NCBI GenBank assembly: GCA_019973155.2
Contig: BPQB01000001.1
Span: forward strand, 1,178,001 to 1,242,000
Direction: 5' to 3'
Source: Phanerochaete sordida
Lineage: Eukaryota > Basidiomycota > Agaricomycetes > Polyporales > Phanerochaetaceae
Length of the DNA: 64,000 bases
The notes beneath the pieces were generated by a model. The model did not search any database. It had not been told where the DNA came from and saw only the letters and a program-made list of their open reading frames with translations. Both the position numbers and the translations under genes were made by a program. Position 1 is the first letter of the stretch. Every line of letters begins with the position of its first letter. Shown in pieces: positions 32,784-41,408 of this stretch.

Positions 32784-34256
32784 ATGCACGACAATTACGA
32801 CAAGGCACACCTACCCGACACCTCACACTACGAGATCATCGCATCCTCCGACGAGTTCTGTTCGTCAAACTGCAGTGGCGGTGTCTGCATACCTAAGGCA
32901 TGCTTCGAAGACTGGTCGGAGACCGACGAGCAGCCATTCAGCGAGTTCAAGCCGGCGTCTCCAATAGCGACAAAAGAGCAGGATCCGAGAGACGTAGAGG
33001 ACCTGAGTAAACGCTTCGTCGGCCAAATTGACCTGCCAGAAGGTACGTATGAGACTGTCTGCCTTTGCCGCGAATAGTGTGCCTTGACATTGCATGCACA
33101 GAGGACGAGCCGCTGCTCAAGGAGAGCAGGCGGCGCTTTGTCCTATTTCCAATCCAATATCCTGAGGTAAGTGACGCGTCGCCCGGCATCCGCAGCTATT
33201 TGACTCAGCCATCGGCAGATATGGCAAATGTACAAGAAAGCAGAAGCATCATTCTGGACGGCAGAAGAACTAGACTTGGGCCACGACCTCGTCGACTGGA
33301 ACGACCGGCTCAACCCGGAAGAGCGTCGCTTTGTCTCGCACGTCCTCGCCTTCTTTGCCGCCTCCGACGGCATCGTGAATGAGAACCTCGTCGAGCGTTT
33401 TTCGAATGAGGTCCAAGCCGCCGAGGCCCGCTGCTTCTACGGCTTCCAGATTATGATGGAGAATATCCACTCCGAGACTTACTCACTCCTCATCGACACC
33501 TACATCAAGGAACCGGAGGAGCGCGAGTTTCTCTTCGACGCTATCGAGACCATCCCGTGCATCAAGCTCAAAGCAGAGTGGGCCCTGCGTTGGATTTCGG
33601 ACAAGCGGTCGTCATTTGGCGAGAGGCTAGTTGCCTTCGCCGCCGTCGAGGGCGTGTTCTTCTCGGGGTGCTTTGCGTCAATATTCTGGCTCAAGAAGAG
33701 GGGGCTCATGCCCGGTTTGACGTTCTCGAATGAACTCATCAGCCGCGACGAAGGTATGCACACTGACTTTGCGTGCCTACTCTTCCACCACCTCAAGAGG
33801 CGGCCGCACCCGGACGTCGTCCGAACCATCATCACGGAGGCTGTCGAGATCGAGAAGGAATTCTTGACAGGTACGACGGGGCCATGTGACGTCTTCTACA
33901 TCTTGCTCATATTCGCACAGATGCTCTGTCGGTAGACCTCATCGGTATGAACGCAGTTTTGATGCGACAGTACATCGAGTTTGTCGCAGACCGGCTGCTG
34001 GTGTCCCTCGGCAATGAGAAACACTACAACGCGACAAATCCATTCGATTTCATGGATCTGATATCACTTCGGGGCAAGACGAATTTCTTCGAGAAGCGTG
34101 TGTCAGATTATCAAAAGGCCAACTTCACAAAGTCTGCCTCAAGCGTGAATTCGCCAGCAGAAGTGAAGAACGAGCGTACCTTGTGAGCTATTACCATTTT
34201 TACCAACGATCATCGACTGATAAGACGCATTCAGTACCCTCGACGAAGACTTTTAA
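32784..34256 (+). CDS. Ribonucleotide reductase small subunit (R2), copy 2
   Basis: A divergent paralogue of the neighbouring R2 gene. From FVGQIDLPE onward it follows copy 1 closely and keeps the ligand and radical motifs: [35 protein letters not shown] and [14 protein letters not shown]. The spliced C-terminal peptide is TFTLDEDF, with an intron in the same phase and place as in copy 1. The N-terminal ~85 residues are quite different: no SP/TP run, and instead a Cys cluster ([18 protein letters not shown]). Because the iron ligands and tyrosine are intact it is not an Rnr4-like inactive chaperone; it may be a stage- or stress-specific R2. The first exon ends near 33041 with a GTACGT donor. 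The start ATG 32784 is the only reasonable one. Confidence 0.94.
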
Positions 34257-34423
34257 TATCTTTCTTGTGTCTTGTATCGATTCCAAGCTCGATCCTAAAT
34301 TATACCTGGACTGGCCCCTCTATGTAGCATATTACTTCCCCGTGTATACTCTCCCACCACTCTCCATATTCAATGCAGCTCGTGACTGCCGAAATCCCGT
34401 CGCCTGCATACCCGCACACGAAG

Positions 34424-35422
34424 TTAGAGTACGACTTCCAAGCGCACCTGGTGCAGATTATGGTTGAGTACAGTTCTTACACCTGCACACCAAGAGCTCG
34501 TACTCACTTTCGATATCGCAGCTTCCACACTCTCAGAGAGCTCTACCCGACACTGCTCCATAAGTGTCATTTTCGCCTGCTCCTGTGCCGGATCCCAGTT
34601 CTCCTGCGCCCCCTTGACAAAGACGCGGCTCCAAAACTTGGGCGAGGCAACGACGCGCGGGTGCGGCGTCGCGCGCACGATGGACGCGGCGTGCTTGAGC
34701 GGGTCCTGCCACCACTCGCGCTTCTTGCGCATCTCGACGAGCTCCTCGTCGCTGAGGGCGCACGCGCGGAGCATGAAGGACATGCGCCCGCGGCCAGTGT
34801 GCAGCTTCAAGGCGCGCGGGACGTACCCCGCGACGACTCCGCTCGCCGCGGCGCCGCACGCGTCGTGGTACGCGCGCAGGCGCGCGAGCGCGCCGGGGCA
34901 CTGCGCCTCGAGCTCGCGTGCGCCCGCGTCGCTCTCCGCCGGGGCGCGGCGCAGGAGGGCTGCACGCGCGGCGACGCGCACCGCGTCCTCGCGCCGCCGG
35001 TCGCACGCGAGCAGGTACGCCGCGTGCGGCTGCACCTCGGCGAGCGCGGCGAACTGCTGCAGGACGTCCGCGACGGCGTGGTCGACCATGTACTTGGACG
35101 CGGCCTCGAGCACGGCGAGCGCCTCGGCTGCGCTCGCCAGCGCCGGGCGCGCCATCGGGTAGATGAAGCGCAGGAGGCGGTCGATCGTGCGGCTGTCTTC
35201 CGTGAGGTCCACGACGGGCTGCGCGTGCGCGTGTGCGGACGCGGCGCAGGCGGGCGATGTGGGCTCCGCGACGATGAACATGCCCTCGAAGACGGGCGAG
35301 GCGAGCGCCATGAGGACACGCGGGACAAAAAAGTCGACGGCGTCCGAGGAGCGGATGATGAGGTCGGCCATGGGGTTGTCGAATGGCGAAGAAGCGATCT
35401 TAGGCTGCTCGCTTGAAGTCAT
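34424..35422 (-). CDS. BTB/POZ domain protein, tandem copy A
   Basis: Two exons (34508-35422 and a 24-nt last exon 34424-34447) encode 312 residues. The N-terminal half is a fungal BTB/POZ fold: DLIIRSSDAVDFFVPRVLMA, LASPVFEGMF, then VVDLTEDSRTIDRLLRFIYP and ASKYMVDHAVADVLQQF. The C-terminal half is alpha-helical, with a conserved PHPRVVASPKFWSRVF segment found in the two sister genes. Such BTB proteins dimerise and may act as adaptors, but no partner domain (kelch, MATH, zinc finger) is present, so function is unknown. Codon use is extremely GC-rich, producing long antisense frames that are not genes. The spliced tail is VRLEVVL. Confidence 0.9.
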   Translation of the reverse strand: MTSSEQPKIASSPFDNPMADLIIRSSDAVDFFVPRVLMALASPVFEGMFIVAEPTSPACAASAHAHAQPVVDLTEDSRTIDRLLRFIYPMARPALASAAEALAVLEAASKYMVDHAVADVLQQFAALAEVQPHAAYLLACDRRREDAVRVAARAALLRRAPAESDAGARELEAQCPGALARLRAYHDACGAAASGVVAGYVPRALKLHTGRGRMSFMLRACALSDEELVEMRKKREWWQDPLKHAASIVRATPHPRVVASPKFWSRVFVKGAQENWDPAQEQAKMTLMEQCRVELSESVEAAISKVSTSSWCAGVRTVLNHNLHQVRLEVVL

Positions 35423-35851
35423 TTCGTGATGCTGTCTCTGAGCGTACCGCTGTCAAAAATCGCCTGGGGGTCGAGGCCAGAGACTCACCTTGTCAGCTGG
35501 CACGGCGTAGAAGAGGAGGGGGTGTGCGAGTAGCCCGCAGAGGCAGGTCCAGGGTCGTAACAGTGCTCATATTTAACTGCTATGCAACGGGCATCAAGAG
35601 CCCCTGGATCGGGCTGGAGGGGGGAGGCGATCAGCAAACATAAAAGCCGTTCGTACGATTTCGAGCATGCTGTGTGTCTAACGGTAACGGCGATGCTCAT
35701 TTCGGGATGCATTCCAGAACAGGAGCGGATATGGCCCTGACCGTCGACCCAATCACCTCGCTCGCACTAGGTAAATCATTGCTGCACGGAGCAGTCCACA
35801 ACCGCATTGTGTATACGTGGCAACAGGATCTACAGACCTCTCGACCCCACC
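35423..35851. other. Intergenic between BTB copies A and B
   Basis: About 430 bases, without supported genes, terminal repeats or conserved motifs. It should contain the promoter of copy A and the 3' end of copy B. Confidence 0.45.
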
Positions 35852-36835
35852 TCAATCATAGACTACGGCCAGCGTGACCTAGCGCGAAATTTAGTTTCGG
35901 TTCTTCCTCGTGTCGGGGAAACTGAAACTCACCTCCGAGACCGCCTTATCCACATCGGCGCGATAGTCGTCCATGAACGACAGCAAGACGGAACAGAGGG
36001 CGTCCTTTGCACCTGGCCCGACCTGCACCGCTTTGGTCAAGAGGATACCGAAGAAGCGTTGGCTGTGGGTAACGCGAGGGTGTGGCGTTTGCCGCAATAT
36101 CTTCACCAGAGTCTCCAGGGCGTCCTTCCACCACGGGTGGGCTGTGTAATAGAACCGGGGCTCGGGGCGGTTGCGCCATTCGGAGGTATGGGTATACGGG
36201 AACCAAGGCTTTTCCACAGGGTCGGGCGTGGTCGCACCCGCTGCCCGTGTCGCGCCCGCGGCGGCATCACCGCACGCGGAATGGTAGTCTTGAAGCCGAG
36301 TAAGAGCCGCTGGGAACTCCATGAATTCTATGGTCAGGTCCTGCCCTACACCAGGCCAGGGTTGGGCCAGCGATGCCCGCGCAGCGATACGCATCGCATC
36401 CTCCCGGCGGTGTTGGTACGCCTGCGCATACGCATGGAAGGGCCGCTCCTCCGCGAGCGCCGAGAAACGTTGCAGCATATCGTGTTCCACGAAGTCGACC
36501 ATGTATTTCGAAGCCACCTTGAGAACATCTAGAATGTGTTCGGGATCGTCGATGTGGGGCTTGTCTATGGGGTAGATGAACCGCAGGAAGTGATCGAGGG
36601 CACGACTGCGCTCGGTGAGCTCGATGACAGGCGCCTCAGGCGCGTGTGTGGTGGCCGTGTCGTGCGTGTGAGCAGACGTAGGCTCAGCAAGGTGGAACAT
36701 ATCTGCGAATATCGGAGAAGCGAGGGCCATGATCATCTTTGAAACGAAGAAGTCGACGTTGTCTGCAGTTCGAAGGACGAGGTTTGCACCGGGCTTGTCG
36801 AACGGTGTCGCAGCGACGGAATAGTGGGAAGCCAT
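35852..36835 (-). CDS. BTB/POZ domain protein, tandem copy B
   Basis: Two exons (35933-36835 and a 27-nt last exon 35852-35878) encode 309 residues starting MASHYSVAATPFDKPGANLV. The BTB core is clear: DFFVSKMIMALASPIFADMF, VIELTERSRALDHFLRFIYP and ASKYMVDFVEHDMLQRF. The helical C half includes HPRVTHSQRFFGILL. The splice before the last exon is in the same position as in copies A and C, giving a tail VTLAVVYD. If the intron were retained the frame would end differently, in FSFPDTRKNRN, so alternative C termini are possible. Function unknown; clearly a paralogue of the neighbours on both sides. Confidence 0.9.
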
Positions 36836-36836
36836 G

Positions 36837-37389
36837 GTGGTAAGTTCAACGCTATGCCTGTGTATTGGCAAAGTGACTTCAGCACATGCTGAAAGACGCT
36901 AGGTTTGCAAGACAGCTACCAACCTCAACGACGTAGAAAGTGGGGATAATGAGAGGAATATTGAGGGTCGACGTCAACATACCCTGACAGATCCACGTGC
37001 AGGGAGGCTTCCATTCATCAGCCTTCAGCAGGGTTCAAGTGGATCTGTCCGGGATGCCGACTTGAGTGATGAATGGAATCTAGCGCGAAATGACGAGCAT
37101 CTCGTTCGTAATCGCAGCTGATCGTACAGTGCTTAAACTTTTGACTCATTGCTCTGGTCTTCGTTCATCGCAGTAGATCTCAGACAGTGCGGCAGGAAGC
37201 GGCAGACATGCGAGTCTAAAGTATCTTCAGCCGGAATCGATGACGACGATGTCTATTGAGATTCAGGTCAACATCATTAACTGAACGAACATCGCTGAAG
37301 TTCGGATGTGCTCAGAGGATCGCCAAACGTTCAATGGAATCATGGCGACGTACGTATTTAATATGAGGGATCCGGCTGCGATGAGCATG
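36837..37389. other. Intergenic between BTB copies B and C, with interleaved inverted repeats
   Basis: About 550 bases without a gene. CAGATCCAC (36988-36996) is inverted at 37039-37047, and CCATTCATCA (37011-37020) is inverted at 37067-37076. The two pairs are interleaved, so they cannot form one simple hairpin. The left part must serve as the promoter of copy B. Confidence 0.55.
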
Positions 37390-38408
37390 TCAAAACCGAA
37401 CCTCCAGCTTTACCTGACCAGCCTCGTCAGTAAATGCACCGCTCGCTAGCCGGAAGGGGCACTCACAGCAGATATTACAGCCTCTACGTCGCTCGCCGCT
37501 TCCTGTCCGAATGCCTCCAGAGCACGGGCGACGTCGAAGTGGTCATTGAGATGCTGGTCTCGGACTCCTCTTTCGAGGAGCCGACCAACAAGCATCTGGA
37601 CCACCCGCGGATGAGGCGTCGCGCCAGCTGACGCGGCGATGGACTCAACGAATCGGGCCCACCAGTCGCGTGGCCACCAACGCTGCCCCGCCATATACAT
37701 CTCGCAGACGTCGTGCGTGAATGCATACCACGGCTTCTCCGAGGTCGACGTGTCGGTTGCGTGACTGCGTAGGACAGCGGATGCGGCGACGCTGCAGTGC
37801 AGGTGGTAGGTGCGCAGGCAGAAATAGCCTGCGACCGTGACGCTCTCCAGCTGCTCAGAAACTGCGGGTTGGTCGACGTTCGGGAGAGGCCGCAAAAGAC
37901 ATGCTCGTGCGGCGACGTTCAGGGCTGCTTCGTTTCGTTGGACGAAAGCGGCTGCGTACGCTCGCAAAGGCTCCTTCTCCGCGAGTTGTTTGAATTGCTC
38001 CAGCACCTCCTTCGTGACGAAGTCGATCATGTATTTGTCCGCAGCGGCGAGGACGCGCAGTGTGCTGATCAGAGTAGACAAGACTGGGCGTTCAATAGGG
38101 TAGATGAATCGAAGGAGATGTTCAAGGGTTCTGCTGTCTTCCGTGAGGTCGACGAAGGGGACATCTTCTGGGCAATGCTTTGACTGGACTTTCCCAGAAG
38201 GCTCCGCGTCACCGAGCATGTTGCTAAAGACGATGGACGCCATGGCCAAGAGTGCTCGATTGACGAAGAATTCGGCGCCGTCGGAGGAACAAAGAATGAA
38301 GTTTGCTCCTGGGCACGATCTATCGAACGGAGATGGCTCCGTCGAGTCTTTCGCCGTCGTGACTGACGCCATTCTTGTACAGCTGTCGGGCTCTTGAACA
38401 AGCGACAT
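37390..38408 (-). CDS. BTB/POZ domain protein, tandem copy C
   Basis: Two exons (37467-38408 and a 24-nt last exon 37390-37413) encode 321 residues. The BTB domain reads FILCSSDGAEFFVNRALLAM, ASIVFSNMLGDAEPSGK, VDLTEDSRTLEHLLRFIYP and ADKYMIDFVTKEVLEQF. The helical C half contains GATPHPRVVQMLVGRLLERG. After the final intron the tail is VKLEVRF, matching copy A. The start is taken at ATG 38408, although a second in-frame ATG lies 20 codons later. A 669-bp MITE ends only 11-13 bases upstream of the start codon, so this copy's 5' UTR and promoter must lie in or beyond that element, unlike its sisters. Confidence 0.9.
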
Positions 38409-38421
38409 TTTCGATGAAATA

Positions 38422-39090
38422 GAGGCGTTCAAAGTTGACGATTATCGCTCGCTTTGATGGCGATTCGGTCGTCGAAGCGGATTCTTGAAGCGGCGGGGTT
38501 CCGGGGTCCTGATGCGGCGATTTTGGCCGATTCACCCAGAATCGCGCAGAATCGCGCCCTCCCGTTGAAGCGGCTCGCGAGCCGCTTCGACCCCTCGATT
38601 CGCGCTCGATTTTCGACCCGCCCGCTTTAACCCTCCCTCGAGCATCCTCGTCCCCTCACGCGTGCGTCTGTCCCGAGCCTTACGGCCCACTCCGGGGGAG
38701 ATTCAGGCTGCCTACACCCCTCTTGTACTTTCTGGAAGCCCTGGCTTGTTTGCGTCAGTTACTCAATGAGAATCGTACCTAGTACCACGCGATTCGTGCT
38801 GTTACAAGTGTGTGAACTCCCGGAGAAACTTGGTACTGTATACAAGAGTGCCTATCATGGGTGATAATCAATCTCAGTGGACCCCTGTACAGCGGAGTGC
38901 CCGCCTATGAGTCTCTACACATGCTGCAAGCGGCGCAAATCAAGCTGGGCTCGCGAGTCAAGCTCCTGCGCGCGATGGGGTGTTCACGGTTCGCGGGCGC
39001 TTGATGCCGCTTCGCGTCCGCTGCAGCGTCCCAGAATCGTCCCAGAATCGCGTCAGCGAAGCGCGCCAGAATCGCAACTTTGAACCCCCC
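38422..39090. mobile_element. Non-autonomous DNA transposon (MITE) with imperfect TIRs and TA target duplication
   Basis: The left end (38422) begins GAGGCGTTCAAAGTTGACG and the inverted right end (39090) begins GGGGGGTTCAAAGTTGCG. Beyond that the two ends stay similar for about 45 bases (CGATT, GCTCGCTT or GCGCGCTT, GCGATTC). Both ends are flanked by TA (38420-38421 and 39091-39092), the duplication produced by Tc1/mariner-type and some other DNA transposons. Near both ends short CAGAATCGC and GAAGCGG motifs recur. There is no transposase frame inside, so it is a deletion derivative or MITE mobilised in trans. It sits right at the 5' end of BTB copy C. Confidence 0.72.
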
Positions 39091-39369
39091 TAATGGACAA
39101 GCTTACTTGCGATTGCAGTGGAGGTCGCTGGGAGCGTGGGACTGAGACTGAACAGGGGCGAGATGAAAAGACTCGCCTTCATAAGCGCATGGATACTAAC
39201 GCTATCCCGAAGACGATCAGCGTGAGAATGGAGGACGTACCTGCGCATCACACTACGACTTATGGAGATCGCACGTGAGTCCAAATGCTAGAGCAGGATG
39301 TGTACATTGGTCTGTAACAGGCATCTCGGGAAGGCGAATTGAAGTGTGATATACATAGTAGTCGTGGGC

Positions 39370-41033
39370 CTACTTCTTGGAGATGTGAACAACTGAAGGA
39401 GGCCACAGTAAGCAATTGTGAAGCTATAGAATATCCAACTGGCGAGAACGTACCATCCTCATCCTCGAGAACGTGATCGAGGCCAACCTTCTGCCCGCGT
39501 GCGTGCTTGGCACTGGCTCCCCAAACAATCGCGCTGGACGCGAATTGACGATCAGCAGTGCGACTACATGTACCGAAGCAGGACCCAAACGTACTATTTC
39601 AATTGCTTCGCGATTTCTTTGTGAATTGCGTTACAGAAATCTTCGACTGTTGACTTGCCGCGCCGAAGGACGACTGGCTGACTGTAATCTGGTGCCAAAC
39701 CCCGCGGCTTGGTGTAAACCCGGACGAGGTTAAGAGCTTCCCACATCTGCTCTATCAGCTCGTCGATATTCAGCCACTCCTTCGAGGAGACTGGGACGCT
39801 GTTGGGAATCTTGTACCTGTTCGCAAACAGGAAATAAGTCTCAGCTCCGGTACATTAGCGACATGTACCTACAGTAGATCGAGCTCCTCGATCGAGATGG
39901 CGTCGATCTTGTTGAGAACATAGATCGCTGGAATGTACACTCGATTGCCTTCGACGACATCAACGAGGTCGTCAGCCGTGACACCTGCCTGTCGAATAGC
40001 TACATCGGCGTTGCTGATCTTGTACTCGCTCAGCACTGCCTTGATCTCGTCCTGGTCGATGTTGGTCAGAGGCACGGTGTTGGTGATGGCGATACCACCC
40101 TTGTCCTTCTTGCGGACGGTGATGTTTGGGGGCTTCTTGTTTAGTCGGATGCCAAAGCCTTCGAGCTCGGACTCGATAATTTTCTTGTCTCCGAGGGGCT
40201 TCAAGACGTCGAGAACAATGAAGATGAGGTTACATGTCCTTGCGACTGTGTAGCCCGCGAGCGTGAGCGGGGGCGGGGCTTAAGTGAGATAATCCTCGTA
40301 CCGGCAATGACTAGGGAAATTTGTCAGTACCGCGAATGACATGGACTAAGGTGTGAACTTGCCTTGACGACCTCTACCACGGCCATCATTCGCACCCTCG
40401 ATGATACCGGCTGCACAGACTTGAGCGGTAAGCCATAAATACATCTAACAGGCACGCACGAAGATCAAGGATTTGGATAGGTGCGCCATGAACCTTCACC
40501 GTACCAGGGACGGTTGTGAGTGTTGTGAAATCAATCTCCGAGGCTTCGGAGTGTGTTCCAGTAAGTTTTGACATGAGAGTGGACTATGATGGCATGAGAG
40601 CGGTAAGCAGGCTGATGTCGGGCAGTACTCACCTTGCCCACAGACGGGAAGCCTACAAATCCGACCGACGCTATGCCAGTACGTGCAACATCGAAGCCAA
40701 GGCCTCCGCCGCCACCCCCACCACCGGACGGGCCAATGAGCTCTCGTCGAAGCTTAGCGAGCTTCGCCTTCAGCTGGCCGAGATGGTAGCTCGTCGCCTT
40801 GTTCTTTTGCGCTGAACAGATGCGCGCCTGCGTTTAGACAGCTTTACGCGATGCCAACTGTGAAACGTACTCCGAGCCTGCGGTGCCAGTGTGAATACGC
40901 CTGGCCGTGTGCGCTTTGCTGTGTCTACTCACCATCTCATCTTCGATTTCCTGAGCGTTTGCAGGGTGGCGTCAGTGCGAGCTGCCTGAGGGTTTCGCGT
41001 AGGACTGACTTTGATTTTCTGTACGGTCGTCAT
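39370..41033 (-). CDS. RBG1: DRG-family GTPase RBG1 (DRG1)
   Basis: Developmentally regulated GTP-binding protein. The start is MTTVQKIK (41010-41033), then EIEDEM (40933-40950). A 7-nt exon follows (40871-40877) completing ART, then [20 protein letters not shown]. GTPase motifs are [16 protein letters not shown] (G1), [19 protein letters not shown] (G3) and VLNKIDAIS (G4). A 9-nt exon (40302-40310) supplies part of QVIAVART, after an intron whose donor is GC rather than GT (40362 down to 40311). The TGS region near the C terminus ([13 protein letters not shown]) and ending VVHISKK are family-typical. RBG1/DRG1 works with a DFRP partner (Tma46) at ribosomes, supporting translation elongation. 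It is divergent from the KCH gene, with 375 bp between starts. Confidence 0.95.
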
Positions 41034-41408
41034 TGTTGCAGGTCGTGAGTGGGATTGTTATGCGGGAGAAGGACTGAAGAGAATGTGGAGGAAAGAGCAA
41101 TGACGGGCGCCTGAATATCTGCGGACAATGTGCTCTCGCGGAGGCGCGCGCTTGGGAGCATCTCTCTTTTGCCAAGCAACCAGAAGCAACGCCTCGCCGA
41201 CCTCATCACATTCCTTTGCTCTCTCGCGTGCGACCATCTCCAGCCCTTTCCTCCCACTCTCCTTTCTATAACCACTCGCTCTCCCCCGCCTGCGCATGTA
41301 ACTGGCTGGCCCGGACCCCCCTCAGTCTCCCCCACTCGCTCGTTCAGCTCCAGACTCTGTCCGTTCCTTCACCACCAGTCACTACAGCAACATTCCACCC
41401 GACCCGCC
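41034..41408. promoter_or_regulatory. Divergent promoter between RBG1 and KCH channel genes
   Basis: 375 bases between the two start codons. A pyrimidine-rich plus-strand stretch (about 41230-41400, repeated CTCTC and CCTTTCC runs) precedes the KCH start and is typical of fungal core promoters. No TATA element or named operator is evident. Confidence 0.5.

Noticed and set aside
32784..34256. Copy 2 of R2 as an Rnr4-like inactive subunit
   Set aside because: All iron-ligand residues and the radical tyrosine are present, unlike yeast Rnr4.
34373..35416. 347-codon plus-strand frame opposite BTB copy A
   Set aside because: Arg/Ala/Gly/Leu-rich, no family, exactly antisense to the BTB gene whose extreme GC content removes stop codons.
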